A stretch of 64,000 bases of DNA from CBDIDH01 sp965277595. GTDB lineage: Bacteria; Planctomycetota; Planctomycetia; Isosphaerales; Isosphaeraceae. The DNA lies in contig CBDIDH010000001.1 in assembly GCA_965277595.1 (NCBI GenBank), positions 2,480,001 to 2,544,000 on the forward strand. Reading direction: 5' to 3'. Positions 19,316 through 27,714 of the stretch are shown piece by piece. The notes under the pieces are model-generated. The model was given only the letters and a program-made list of their open reading frames with translations, had not been told where the DNA came from and did not search any database. A program made the position numbers and the translations under genes. The number at the start of each line of letters is the position of its first letter. The stretch's first letter is position 1.

Positions 19316-20017
19316 TCAGACCGGTTTCGGCTGGGTTCTCTCGGGCGCATCGTCGCCTCGATGCGCCAGGGCTCCCGGCGCGGCGACGGGCTTCGTGGAC
19401 GGTTGATGCGCCAGGTGCCGGAGTCGTTTCGGGGCGCGATGCCGCCAGTATCGACGGTACGATTCGCCGATTAAAAGAAAGCCGACCTTGCTCCACCAGT
19501 TCGGGAAGTCGCCAAGGCGCCAGTGCGCTTCGATCCGAAAATGGATGTCGCCGGTTTCGTGATCCTTGGTCAAGAGAAACCACTCGAAACCCTGCTCAAG
19601 ATGACCTTGAAGCGTGTCGTATCGGAAGCCGAAAAGGGTCGTCGCGTGCTCGACCTCGTCGCGGACGTCCATCACTCGACAACCACTTAAGAAGCGGAAG
19701 CCGAGAACCTTGAGTTCCAGCAGAATGTTGCGACCCACAAGCGGCGATTCAGGATCATAATGGCCCACCACAACCGCGGGGTCGGAAAAATCGTAATTGA
19801 TAATCGCCTGTCGTGCTCTCGTGTAAAAGCCGTCGGGATTGGGCGGCCCTGGAGGTTCCGAGCCGAGGCTGGCGGTTGAGCCATCGATCGTCCAGCCATG
19901 TTCGGCGGTCATCGTCTCGGGAGGGTCGGTAAAATTGACGGGGCGATCCTTCAAGGCATGAAGATAATCGCGCATCTCGGAATCATTCCAGCCCCGTCCG
20001 AACCGCCAGAGTGCCAT
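19316..20017 (-). CDS. DUF1990 family protein
   Basis: A 233-residue protein with the DUF1990 (UPF0548) pattern: INYDFSDPAVVVGHY, PLVGRNILLELKVLGFRF, VRDEVEHATTLFGFRYDTLQGHLEQGFEWF, then HFRIEAHWR. The family is of unknown function and is found in bacteria and plants. The start is the ATG at 20017 (MALWRFGRGWNDSEM), four nucleotides after the stop of the preceding gene, indicating an operon; the in-frame extension to 20230 overlaps that gene and is unlikely. The last 40 residues are basic and Pro-rich. It shares the TLxGHxExG pattern with its upstream neighbour, so the pair may be distant paralogues. Confidence 0.8.
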   Translation of the reverse strand: MALWRFGRGWNDSEMRDYLHALKDRPVNFTDPPETMTAEHGWTIDGSTASLGSEPPGPPNPDGFYTRARQAIINYDFSDPAVVVGHYDPESPLVGRNILLELKVLGFRFLSGCRVMDVRDEVEHATTLFGFRYDTLQGHLEQGFEWFLLTKDHETGDIHFRIEAHWRLGDFPNWWSKVGFLLIGESYRRYWRHRAPKRLRHLAHQPSTKPVAAPGALAHRGDDAPERTQPKPV

Positions 20018-20021
20018 CGGA

Positions 20022-20630
20022 TCAGGCCCCCGCCGCGTGTGTGTACGTGGGCGCGTGACAACCCGGGCAATCGCCGTCGCCATCGACGACTTTCCCCGTT
20101 CGAACCTTGATCCGTCCCGAAGCAATCCGGCCGCCGCAATCTTGCGCGATCTTGTCGATAAACTTGATCCAGCACCGCGATTGCATCTGCTTGCCCAGCA
20201 CGAAATAACCGAGGTAGCTTGAAAGTCCACTGGCCCGCGTGCGACTCAAAATGCGAAAGACGGGCCGCCCTTTCTCGTCTCGAAACGCACCAAAGGTGAT
20301 CCGGCCCGCTTCGGGATGACCCTTGAGCGTGCGCAAGGTGACGCCGTGGTCGTCAACATGCACGACGCGGACCCGGCATTTGCCCAGCAGGGCAATCTTG
20401 ATCTCCATCACGTCTCCGACGTCCAGCGGTCCGGGTTCGCACCCTTCGCGCCGAAAACAGGCGGTTTCCGCGGGGGCGAATCGTTCAAAGCGTTCGCGGA
20501 CCGCCTTGACGAGCGTTTCGGGAGTGACCCCATTCCCCTCGACGACGGCCGTATAATCTCGTTCCAGCAGCGGGCCGGTCCCTTCGCTCGCGTAAACGAT
20601 TTCCAGATCCGTTGTCTCGATCGCGGTCAT
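20022..20630 (-). CDS. DUF1990-like conserved protein
   Basis: A 202-residue protein. LEIKIALLG-like strands (MEIKIALLGKCRVRVVHVDD), then VTLRTLKGHPEAGRITFGAF and FRILSRTRAS, resemble the second half of DUF1990 proteins, as does the neighbour just downstream. The C-terminus has a conserved-looking MQSRCWIKFIDKIA segment and ends with CPGC. The start is the ATG at 20630. The enzymatic role is unknown; the fold may be START/lipocalin-like, but that is only inferred from the beta-rich pattern. The family assignment is tentative. Confidence 0.65.
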   Translation of the reverse strand: MTAIETTDLEIVYASEGTGPLLERDYTAVVEGNGVTPETLVKAVRERFERFAPAETACFRREGCEPGPLDVGDVMEIKIALLGKCRVRVVHVDDHGVTLRTLKGHPEAGRITFGAFRDEKGRPVFRILSRTRASGLSSYLGYFVLGKQMQSRCWIKFIDKIAQDCGGRIASGRIKVRTGKVVDGDGDCPGCHAPTYTHAAGA

Positions 20631-20713
20631 GGGCGGACGTCCTGAGTCGAACGCGGCAGTGGGCGGTTGAGCCCTTCATAAGCACAACCTGTGCCAGAGC
20701 TTGATCGCGCGAT

Positions 20714-22024
20714 TCAAGACACCTTGGCCACGAGCATCGTCCGGTCGTCCGCCGCGGGGGCATCGCCCGTAAACGCCGCAAGGGCGTCGAGAACGGTCTG
20801 GATCAGGCCATCGGCGGTAAGCTGGCAATTTTCCAGGGCTTCATCAAGGCGCGTGGTCCCGAACATCGATCGCCCGTCGGGACCGGTCGCCTCGGTGATC
20901 CCATCGGTATAAAAAACAAGCTGATCGCCGGACCGAAGCGCGAGAGTCGCTTCGTCATAAATCATTTCCACGTCCACGCCGAGCGGAAGGTTTCCCACGC
21001 CATCGAGCGAGAGGACGGAACCATCTTCGCAACGCTTCAACCTCGGCGGATTATGACCGGCGCTGGCATAGGACAACGTCTTCGTCGCGGGATCGAAAAT
21101 TCCATAAAAGGCGGTGACAAACGCCTCGATATCCGCTGTATAACGCGTGGCGAGATGATGATTGATGAAGTTCAGGAGTGAGCCGGGACGTTCTGGATCG
21201 CCCGGATACGTGTGGGCGATGCTGTGCGTGACGGCCATCATCACCGCCGCGGGCGTGCCGTGTCCGCTGACGTCGGCGATCAGGAGGCCCCAGCGGCCGT
21301 CGGGCAGGGCGAAGATGTCATAATAGTCTCCCCCCGCCCAACGCGAGGTTTGATAGGACGCGGCGAGGCTGAGGTTAGGGATTTTCGGCAAGGTTTTGGG
21401 CAAGAGCGCGCGCTGAAGATCGGCGACGATTTTCAACTCGCGCTCGACCACGGCAAGGGCCTGCGAGAGCCGATCGTTAAGGACCAGGTTGTGCGTCGCC
21501 CGACCGAAGAGGTTGCTCAGCCAGACCCATTCGGGAAACTCCTCGCGGTCAAACGCCCCGGCCTCCTTACGAAGCAAAACAACCATGTTCAGCGCCTCGC
21601 CCCGGTCATAATGAGGCACGGCCATCGCGGATTTGTACCCGTCAAGGTACGCCGCCATCGGGTCGTCGGGGTCCACCGAGAGGTCGTCGATGATCCTTGG
21701 TTCGTCGCCATAAAGAAGGTCGGCGACGAGTCCGCCTTCAAACAGGGGGAGTTTACCGGTCTCGCGCCAGGGGTTAATTTCCCCTGCCCAGGTGCTCGAC
21801 CGGGTGACGCGAAAGGAGGGTGATCGCAGGTCGCGCCGGCTGACCGAAAAATAGCGGTCGGCCGGCATCAGGTCACGCATCCGCGAGCCGTAGGAACGGA
21901 CCATCGCCTGAGGATCGGTATGCACGCTCATCTCGCGCATCGTTTCGACGATCCGAGCGAGTCGGTCTTGCCAGGGGCCGCGAAACGTCCCTTTCTCCGC
22001 GTCGTTGGCCGTTGCCGTGCCCAT
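20714..22024 (-). CDS. GAF domain plus PP2C/SpoIIE-type protein serine phosphatase
   Basis: A 436-residue signalling protein. Residues about 15-190 form a GAF-like sensor domain (DRLARIVETMREM; MAVPHYDRGEALNMVVLL), followed by a coiled linker (LSQALAVVERELKIVADLQ). Residues about 205-435 are a PP2C-SpoIIE phosphatase: ALLPKTLP, GGDYYDIFALPDGRWGLLIADVSGHG (metal-binding Asp residues), YASAGHNPP, and FYTDGITEA. Such RsbU-like enzymes dephosphorylate anti-anti-sigma factors. No partner switch genes are adjacent, so the target is unknown. Start ATG at 22024 with GGGAGGA about seven nucleotides upstream. Confidence 0.9.
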   Translation of the reverse strand: MGTATANDAEKGTFRGPWQDRLARIVETMREMSVHTDPQAMVRSYGSRMRDLMPADRYFSVSRRDLRSPSFRVTRSSTWAGEINPWRETGKLPLFEGGLVADLLYGDEPRIIDDLSVDPDDPMAAYLDGYKSAMAVPHYDRGEALNMVVLLRKEAGAFDREEFPEWVWLSNLFGRATHNLVLNDRLSQALAVVERELKIVADLQRALLPKTLPKIPNLSLAASYQTSRWAGGDYYDIFALPDGRWGLLIADVSGHGTPAAVMMAVTHSIAHTYPGDPERPGSLLNFINHHLATRYTADIEAFVTAFYGIFDPATKTLSYASAGHNPPRLKRCEDGSVLSLDGVGNLPLGVDVEMIYDEATLALRSGDQLVFYTDGITEATGPDGRSMFGTTRLDEALENCQLTADGLIQTVLDALAAFTGDAPAADDRTMLVAKVS

Positions 22025-22146
22025 CGATGAGTCCTCCCGGTTGTCCGCCTTTCTACAATCGATAATCCTTCATCGTAGGAGCCTTGAACCCGGAATCAAG
22101 CCTTTGCGTCGCGGGAACACGAGGAACTTTTGGGCCTGGTCCCGGT

Positions 22147-22755
22147 TCAGGACGACTCATCGAGGGAAACATTCCAGTACGCTTCGCTGAGAAACCGCGA
22201 CCAGCTTGCGACGCGAACCGCGGGCGCATCGTAATGAGGTTTCCAGGTCGGTCGCGTGGGCGATCGTCGAAGCTTCATTCCCGCCTGTTCGGGAGTTCGG
22301 TTGGCCTTCCGCGCATTGCAGGAAACGCAGGCGAGAACGCAATTCTCCCAGGTCGTCGAACCCCCTCGGGAACGCGGCAGGACGTGATCAATCGTCAGCT
22401 CATTCGTGCCGGGCCGAGCGCTACAATATTGACAGGTCGAATGGTCGCGCTTGAAGACGTTGCGACGACTGAAGGTCACGGCCATCTGCCGGGGTCGGTC
22501 GTGATGCGTGAGGGTGAGGACCTCGGGAACGCGCATCCGAAATCGAACGGTGCGGATAAAGGCTTCGCCCTCGCGAGGGGCGAGGCGAGACCAGTCGGAC
22601 CAGGTGTAAAGCTGGAAGTCGTCGGGGTCGACGACGTGCGCCGAGGCGTTCCAGAGCAAGGTTAACGATCGGGCAACGGTCGCCACCCGGACGGGTTGCC
22701 AGTTGCGGTTCAGGACGAGGGTCGGGCGTTCCAGAACGGCCGCGGAAAGTACCAT
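22147..22755 (-). CDS. HNH endonuclease
   Basis: A 202-residue protein starting at the ATG at 22755 (MVLSAAVLERPTLVLNRNW), preceded by GGAGG ten nucleotides upstream. The N-terminal half (LNRNWQPVRVATVARSLTLLW) is the usual lead-in of chromosomal HNH proteins. The HNH domain at about 110-165 has CQYCSARPGTNELTIDHVLP, SRGG, WENCVLACVSCNARK, with two CxxC zinc-binding pairs, the catalytic His in IDHV and the Asn in WENC. Its chromosomal role is unknown; no sign of an intron or intein context. It is divergent from cinA. Confidence 0.9.
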   Translation of the reverse strand: MVLSAAVLERPTLVLNRNWQPVRVATVARSLTLLWNASAHVVDPDDFQLYTWSDWSRLAPREGEAFIRTVRFRMRVPEVLTLTHHDRPRQMAVTFSRRNVFKRDHSTCQYCSARPGTNELTIDHVLPRSRGGSTTWENCVLACVSCNARKANRTPEQAGMKLRRSPTRPTWKPHYDAPAVRVASWSRFLSEAYWNVSLDESS

Positions 22756-22960
22756 GATCGTGAAGCCTCCCGACGGATCGAGCCAGGGGACCGGGGGAGT
22801 TGAACCCCCTTTTTCCGACATTTCTGCCGCGCGCGGAATCTCCGCGTACAACCATGATAGCCGCGCCGAGCCCTGGGCTGGTAGGATGGCCCGGCGATTC
22901 TGACGGGATTGCTCGATGTCCGCCGGCCAACGCTTCGGTTCGATTGGGGAGGTTGCGACG

Positions 22961-24268
22961 ATGTTGACCGCGGAAATCATCGCCATCGGCAGCGAACTGG
23001 TCAGCGGGCAGTCGCTCGACACCAATTCTCAGTGGATCAGCCGGGCGCTCGCGACCCTGGGAATTCCCGTTCGATTCCATTCGACCCTGAGCGACGACCT
23101 GGCCGAAAACGTCCAGGCGATTCGCTTTGCCCGCGCGCGCGCCTCGTTGATCCTCATGAGCGGTGGCCTTGGGCCGACGCAGGACGACCTGACCCGCGAG
23201 GCCCTGGCGGTGTCGGCCGAGGTCCCCTTGATCGAGGACGCCGACTCACTCGCCGCGATTGCCGCGATGTTCGCCCGACGAAATCGAGAGATGCCCGAGC
23301 GGAACCGGGTTCAGGCTCTTTTACCCCAGGGGGCGGAGGCGTTGGTGAACCGGGTCGGCACCGCGCCGGGGGTCTGGATGACGATCGGCGAGACAATCGT
23401 CGCCTGCCTGCCGGGGGTTCCGTATGAAATGAAGATCATGTTTGACGAACAGGTTGTTCCACGATTACGCGAACTGGGTCTGGGAGCGCGGGTTCTGGTC
23501 GAACGAAAGATCAACCTCTTCGGCAAGGGCGAATCGGACATTGAATCGCTCGCCCTTGACCTCACCGCGCGCGGGCGCAAGCCCGAGGTGGGAATCACCG
23601 CGCACGATGCCACGATCAGCTTTCGCGTCTCTTCCGAAGGGCGAGACGTGGCGGAAGCCGAGGCCGCGATGGAACCAACCCTCGCCTTGATCCGCGAGCG
23701 ATTCGCCGACCTGATCATCGGCGAAGGTTCGGACGACCTTCCCGAAGCCGTCTTCGCCCAGTTCCAACGCACGGGACGCACCCTGGCCTCGGCCGAGTCG
23801 TGCACGGGCGGGCTCGTCGCGCAGATGCTCACAAGCCTCGCCGGAGTCAGCCCCTACTTTCTCGGCGGCGTGGTCTCCTATTCGAATGCGTCCAAGGCCA
23901 ATTTGCTTGGCGTTGACGCCTCCTTGATCGAGACGAAGGGGGCCGTCAGCGCCGAGGTCGCCGCGGCGATGGCCGAGGGTGCTCGAACCCGCTTTGGGTC
24001 GGACCTTGGCATCGCGATCACCGGGGTCGCCGGACCGTCCGGGGGAACCCTCGACAAGCCCGTCGGCCTGGTCTATCTCGGCCTGGCGACCGCCAACGAC
24101 GTCTCGACCCGACGCCTCGACATGGGTTCCGAGCAACCTCGAAGCGTGATTCAGCGTCGATCGGCCAAGGGGGCTCTCAACTGGGTCAGATTGGCGCTTC
24201 GCGCCCTGCCGGATCGCGAAAAACCCAGTGACGCCAATGCAACCGAGCCTGCCCAAAAAGGGCAATAA
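22961..24268 (+). CDS. cinA: CinA-like protein (competence/damage-inducible; NMN deamidase domain)
   Basis: A 435-residue two-domain protein. Residues 1-170 are the COG1058 molybdopterin-binding-like domain (AEIIAIGSELVSGQSLDTN; MSGGLGPTQDDLTREA; CLPGVPYEMK). Residues about 270-420 are the CinA C-terminal domain (ASAESCTGGLVAQMLT, GGVVSYSNASKANLLGV, GIAITGVAGPSGGT, KPVGLVYLGL), which in other bacteria deamidates NMN in pyridine-nucleotide recycling. The start is the ATG at 22961 (MLTAEIIAIG), with GGGGAGG eight nucleotides upstream; an in-frame codon at 22916 is too early. It is divergent from the HNH gene and convergent with the hydrolase. Confidence 0.95.
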   Translation: MLTAEIIAIGSELVSGQSLDTNSQWISRALATLGIPVRFHSTLSDDLAENVQAIRFARARASLILMSGGLGPTQDDLTREALAVSAEVPLIEDADSLAAIAAMFARRNREMPERNRVQALLPQGAEALVNRVGTAPGVWMTIGETIVACLPGVPYEMKIMFDEQVVPRLRELGLGARVLVERKINLFGKGESDIESLALDLTARGRKPEVGITAHDATISFRVSSEGRDVAEAEAAMEPTLALIRERFADLIIGEGSDDLPEAVFAQFQRTGRTLASAESCTGGLVAQMLTSLAGVSPYFLGGVVSYSNASKANLLGVDASLIETKGAVSAEVAAAMAEGARTRFGSDLGIAITGVAGPSGGTLDKPVGLVYLGLATANDVSTRRLDMGSEQPRSVIQRRSAKGALNWVRLALRALPDREKPSDANATEPAQKGQ

Positions 24269-24278
24269 TCGTTCTTTC

Positions 24279-25139
24279 TTAAAGGGACAGATGACGGTCG
24301 AGCCAGCCCGCGACCTCGGCGAAGATCGCTTCGCGGCCGATTTCGTTGAAGGGTTCGTGAAGCATCTCGGGATAGACGAGCAAGGTTTTGTCCTTCGCCC
24401 CGAACCGGTCAAACGCCCGTTGCGCCGCGGCGGGATCGGCGATCGGGTCGGCCGCGCCGAGGATCATGAGCATCGGGTTTACAATCTCGGCGGCGCGTTT
24501 CAGGATCGTCTCGCCCCCTTCGACCATCCCGAAAAAGAATTGAGGACTGATCCGACTGTGGCAGAGCCGGTCCCGCTCGCGTTCGCGCCTCATCACCGGA
24601 TCGCGCGTCAGGAGTTCCGATTCCAGAGGGGCGGAGAGCGTCACCCAGGGAGCATGGCGACGCAAGAACCGACCGAGTCGAAGTTTGTAGCCAGGGACAG
24701 GAACACTCAACCGGATCGACGGATTCGAAACGATCAGGCCGTCGATCAACGGGGCAACCCGCGCGTCAAGACCGGCGTGAAGCGCGAGCTGACCGCCGTT
24801 GGAATGGCCGAGGATGAACCTCGGCACTCCCGGGCGTTCGCGCCCGGCCCAATCAAAGGCGTTGATAAGGTCGGCGGTCAGGTCGCTGTAAGCCATGACG
24901 ACGCCGCGACGTCCGCCGCTTCGACCGTGTCCGCGAAGGTCTACCAGAACGAAGTCAACCCCCGCGACCGGACCGACGGCGCGGGCGACGTGCTCATAAT
25001 TCCCGCCGTGCTCGCCGAAACCGTGCGCGACGACGACCACGCCTCGGGGCGAGGCCACCGGCCAGTGCCTGACGTGAAGCCGGAGGCCCTCGCGCGTCAA
25101 TAACCCGACATCGCGTGTCGGTTCAAGTGCAGTCAGCAT
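24279..25139 (-). CDS. Alpha/beta hydrolase, monoacylglycerol lipase/lysophospholipase-like
   Basis: A 286-residue serine hydrolase. It has the oxyanion-hole HGFGEHGGNYEHVARA, nucleophile elbow GHSNGG (Ser about residue 118), acid Asp in ILGAADPIADP and catalytic His in MLHEPFNE. This arrangement matches the Hydrolase_4 (lysophospholipase/monoglyceride lipase) family. The start is the ATG at 25139 (MLTALEPTRDVGLLTREG); the in-frame extension to 25271 is not protein-like. No signal peptide, so it is cytoplasmic. Stands alone, convergent with cinA. Confidence 0.9.
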   Translation of the reverse strand: MLTALEPTRDVGLLTREGLRLHVRHWPVASPRGVVVVAHGFGEHGGNYEHVARAVGPVAGVDFVLVDLRGHGRSGGRRGVVMAYSDLTADLINAFDWAGRERPGVPRFILGHSNGGQLALHAGLDARVAPLIDGLIVSNPSIRLSVPVPGYKLRLGRFLRRHAPWVTLSAPLESELLTRDPVMRRERERDRLCHSRISPQFFFGMVEGGETILKRAAEIVNPMLMILGAADPIADPAAAQRAFDRFGAKDKTLLVYPEMLHEPFNEIGREAIFAEVAGWLDRHLSL

Positions 25140-25295
25140 GGTCCGGCCGATCCCCGCGCCGTTGGGTTCTCGCACGCCCCCATCAATCTTTAGCATACCT
25201 GCGCGGACAAGTGCCCGACCTCGGCGGTTCCTGGCGGGTTGCGTCTCTTGAAGTCGATGCGAGACGGCCACCGGTACTCTTCTCTCAGGGATCGG

Positions 25296-26009
25296 TCAAC
25301 GAGCGCCGGCTCTTTCCCAATTCTTCCAGGACCAGGTCCAGTGCCGATCCGACGTCAAGATGACCCCTTCGGCCGGAACGCCCAGGTCGGCCACCATCGC
25401 CCGAACTTCGTCCAGCGTGAACGCCGCGCGCAGCGAGGCCGCGAAGAGGTCGCGCGCCGACGTCGATTCGTTCCCGGCGTACGTCGCGACCAGTTGATTC
25501 AGCCTCGCGGCATCGTCGGGCCGAACCAGGTCGCGGACCATCAAGGTTCCCCCCGGACGAACAAGCCGGATCATCTCGGCCAGCACGGGCGAGGGATCGG
25601 GAATGTGATGGATGATTGAGTTCGAGATCACCCCCTCGAAGCCGTTCGAGGGCAGATCCAATGTCCTGGCGTCTCCCGACCGCAGGCGAATTCTTTCGCC
25701 AAGGCCCTCATCGCGGACGTTTATCAGGGCGCGTTGAATCATCGCCTCGGCGAGATCGACACCCAGCACGATCGCCCCGGAATCAGCCCGGCAAAGTGCG
25801 ATGGCAATCCGGCCCGGCCCCGTGCCGACGTCCACGATCGTCCCGCCCCGACATGGCCCGCGCAGTTCCAGAAAATCCGCCACGAACCGCGCGTTGACGT
25901 CCGCGTGATCCATCCGATCATACGCGTCGGCCTCCTCGGGCGTGTCCATCGCCTCGGGTTCGAGCACGCGAGCCAGCATGTCGCGGACCATTTTCCTTGA
26001 AAAAGCCAT
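25296..26009 (-). CDS. Class I SAM-dependent methyltransferase
   Basis: A 237-residue protein with Rossmann-type methyltransferase motifs: IVDVGTGPGRIAIAL (motif I, about 57-71), VLGVDLAEAMI (acidic residue for the SAM ribose), RSGDARTLDLPSNGFEGVIS (motif II region) and IRLVRPGGTLMVRDL (post-II). It belongs to the Methyltransf_11/25 type. The ISNSIIHHIPDP segment suggests a small-molecule methyltransferase such as a UbiE-like enzyme, but the substrate is unknown. Start ATG at 26009 (MAFSRKMVRDMLARVLEPEAMDT starts with the basic helix common here). Confidence 0.9.
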   Translation of the reverse strand: MAFSRKMVRDMLARVLEPEAMDTPEEADAYDRMDHADVNARFVADFLELRGPCRGGTIVDVGTGPGRIAIALCRADSGAIVLGVDLAEAMIQRALINVRDEGLGERIRLRSGDARTLDLPSNGFEGVISNSIIHHIPDPSPVLAEMIRLVRPGGTLMVRDLVRPDDAARLNQLVATYAGNESTSARDLFAASLRAAFTLDEVRAMVADLGVPAEGVILTSDRHWTWSWKNWERAGAR

Positions 26010-26081
26010 GACCGATAACCGACCACGCAATCGATCGGTTACCAGTCAACGGTCGTCGTTCCATGATCCCCTCGACTCTGC

Positions 26082-26930
26082 TCAGGCTCCCGGCAGACCG
26101 GCGGCGGCCTTCTTGGTGGCGGCGAGGCAGGCACGGAGATCGGCGATCGGGTCGGACGGATTCTCCTCGTATTCAAGAGCCAGGGCGTAGTCGTACTGGT
26201 TCTTGGCGAGGAGCTTGAGCAGGTCGGCGGTGCGAAGATCCCCCTCGCCGAGGATGGTGAACTTGGTCGCGTCCTTGACGTCCTTGAGGTGGACACCGTA
26301 AACGCGATTGCCAAAGACCTCCACGGCGCGAACCGGATCTTCGCGGGAACGGAGGAAGTGGCCCGTGTCGACACAGCAGCCGATCTTCGGGTTATGGTCC
26401 TTGATCGCGGCGGCGATCGTGTCAATTTTGGCCCATTTGTGTCCGGGACCATGATTGTGGATGCCGATCGCCACGCCGTACTCTTCAACGAGCTTATCCA
26501 GGCTATCAAAGGCGTCCGGCGACGGGTCGGCCGAGAGGTAGCCAAACCCCATCGCCTTGGCGAACTCGAACAGCTTGCGGTTGCCGTCGTGGTCCTTGCC
26601 AAACCCGCTGACGCCATAACCAATGACGGTCACGCCATGATCGCCGGCCAGTCGCTTGTACTCGTCGGCCTTTGAGACGTCGGCCGGGAAGTGGCCTGGA
26701 TAGGCTTCCCAGTAATGAATGCCAAGCCGCTCGGTGGCCTCGAGCGCCTTGTGCACTGATCCCACACCGCGCAACGAGTAGCTTTGAAAGGCCATTTTGA
26801 AGGGGCCGTACGGTCCCGGAGTCGGCGCCGCGTGAAGCCGACGCCCGAAGCTCAGCGCGCCCGCCGCCGCGGCGATCCCCGCGGCCAGGGCCTCTCGACG
26901 GGTCAGCCTGTTTTGAAGGTCCGCTCGCAT
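26082..26930 (-). CDS. Tat-exported sugar phosphate isomerase/epimerase-like protein
   Basis: A 282-residue xylose-isomerase-like TIM barrel protein. The N-terminus RLTRREALAAGIAAAAG is a twin-arginine (Tat) signal ending near HAAPTPG, so export is expected. The barrel has FKMAFQSYSLRG, HYWEAYPGHFP, GIHNHGPGHKW, CCVDTGHF and YGVHLKDVKD, with the metal-binding Glu/Asp/His pattern of the AP-endonuclease-2/IolE family. Such exported proteins are very abundant in Planctomycetes and are poorly characterised. Start ATG at 26930 with GGAGAG nine nucleotides upstream. Confidence 0.9.
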   Translation of the reverse strand: MRADLQNRLTRREALAAGIAAAAGALSFGRRLHAAPTPGPYGPFKMAFQSYSLRGVGSVHKALEATERLGIHYWEAYPGHFPADVSKADEYKRLAGDHGVTVIGYGVSGFGKDHDGNRKLFEFAKAMGFGYLSADPSPDAFDSLDKLVEEYGVAIGIHNHGPGHKWAKIDTIAAAIKDHNPKIGCCVDTGHFLRSREDPVRAVEVFGNRVYGVHLKDVKDATKFTILGEGDLRTADLLKLLAKNQYDYALALEYEENPSDPIADLRACLAATKKAAAGLPGA

Positions 26931-27292
26931 GGTCTTGTTCTCTCCTGAGACGCTCAAGCGTTTTTGCCGAAATCAGAGGCTGAGGCTATCCGAACCCTCA
27001 AGGTCCCGCCAGATCCTGCTCCAACCTCTTTTTTTTCAGGATCAGCCACGAACCAAAGTCCAGGTCATTCCTGGGCTTTGCCCCTACACAAACCTTCTGA
27101 AGATTTTTTTGAAGGTGAATCTTGAAGATTGGGACATGGCACGCCCTCGTTGCAACATCACGCGCGGCGATGAACGTTTTCTCGACTCCAGCCGTCGAGC
27201 CCGGGCGATCTGTCGCCGGTCGGTCAGGCAAAACGGTACGGGATCACGGTACGGACACGCGAGACGGGGGCTGCGATGGGAAATGCGGAAAG
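26931..27292. other. Intergenic region left of the prophage junction
   Basis: About 360 bp with no supported gene. It holds a run of eight T near 27030 and an AT-rich stretch (27090-27140), perhaps the leader of the isomerase gene to its left. Short frames here lack ribosome-binding sites. Confidence 0.45.
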
Positions 27293-27324
27293 CCGGAAGC
27301 CCCTGATTTTTCAGGGACTTCCGG
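27293..27324 (-). terminator. Terminator hairpin after the tRNA-Arg 3' end
   Basis: A nearly perfect inverted repeat: CCGGAAG, one mismatch, CCCTGA, TTTT loop, TCAGGG, CTTCCGG. It lies four nucleotides beyond the tRNA 3' end on the minus strand, the expected place for the chromosomal tRNA terminator. Only a weak T run (CTTT) follows on the minus strand. Confidence 0.6.
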
Positions 27325-27328
27325 CTAA

Positions 27329-27370
27329 TATGCCCGGCAGGGGTCGAACCTGCAACCTTTAGCTCCGGAG
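27329..27370 (-). tRNA. 3' half of tRNA-Arg(CCG), candidate attL core
   Basis: On the minus strand this 42-bp stretch reads as anticodon loop CTCCGGA (U33, anticodon CCG), 3' anticodon-stem strand GCTAA, variable AGGTT, T arm GCAGG-TTCGACC-CCTGC, 3' acceptor strand CGGGCAT and discriminator A; CCA is not encoded. The matching 5' anticodon strand (TTAGC) is absent: the sequence becomes TTTTTATT exactly before the loop. So the tRNA is cut at the anticodon loop, as left by tyrosine-recombinase integration into a tRNA gene. The intact tRNA-Arg, rebuilt from the phage copy, should be at the other end, outside the window. Confidence 0.75.
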
Positions 27371-27625
27371 AATAAAAAAGCCTCACGAGAGTCGAGTTGC
27401 TTTTTATCCATAAGTCTCAACCACCGAATGATTTGCTTCATTCTAACGAGCTTACGCGACTTCGAAAAAATAGACTCCAACCCACTAAAATCGTCGCAAA
27501 TCGGGCGTTAGCGCGTTGGATGGCGCGTTGGCTCGCGATGTGGTTAAGGGGCAATCTGAGCCAGGGACTGGCGATCCAATGAAACCGCCCGGCTCACCCT
27601 TCGAAAAAATCTTTGCGTTAGGGTG
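27371..27625. other. Phage left arm between att site and first promoter
   Basis: About 255 bp without a convincing gene. A 61-codon plus-strand frame (27397-27582) lacks a ribosome-binding site. An imperfect inverted repeat ATAAAAAAGC (27372-27381) and GCTTTTTAT (27399-27407) abuts the tRNA fragment, and GCGCGTTGG is repeated directly at about 27510 and 27522. These could be recombinase arm or accessory-protein sites, which is conjecture. Confidence 0.4.
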
Positions 27626-27662
27626 TTGACACTCTAGATCCTAGGTCGTATACTACCTAGAG
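27626..27662 (+). promoter_or_regulatory. Consensus sigma-70 promoter with overlapping palindromic operator
   Basis: A -35 TTGACA (27626-27631), 17-bp spacer and -10 TATACT (27649-27654). Two inverted repeats overlap it: CTCTAG (27632-27637) with CTAGAG (27657-27662), and CTAGGT (27641-27646) with ACCTAG (27655-27660). Three CTAG tetranucleotides, usually rare in bacteria, fall within 31 bp. It probably drives the rightward small genes and is bound by a phage repressor encoded elsewhere. Confidence 0.7.
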
Positions 27663-27714
27663 ACACCAGATGCGGATGGACGACAAATCACGACACAGGG
27701 CAGGAGTAGACACG

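Noticed and set aside
27329..27410. Intact tRNA or tmRNA at 27.3 kb
   Set aside because: The 5' half of the cloverleaf cannot be formed: the sequence opposite the 3' anticodon stem is TTATT instead of TTAGC and no D arm follows.
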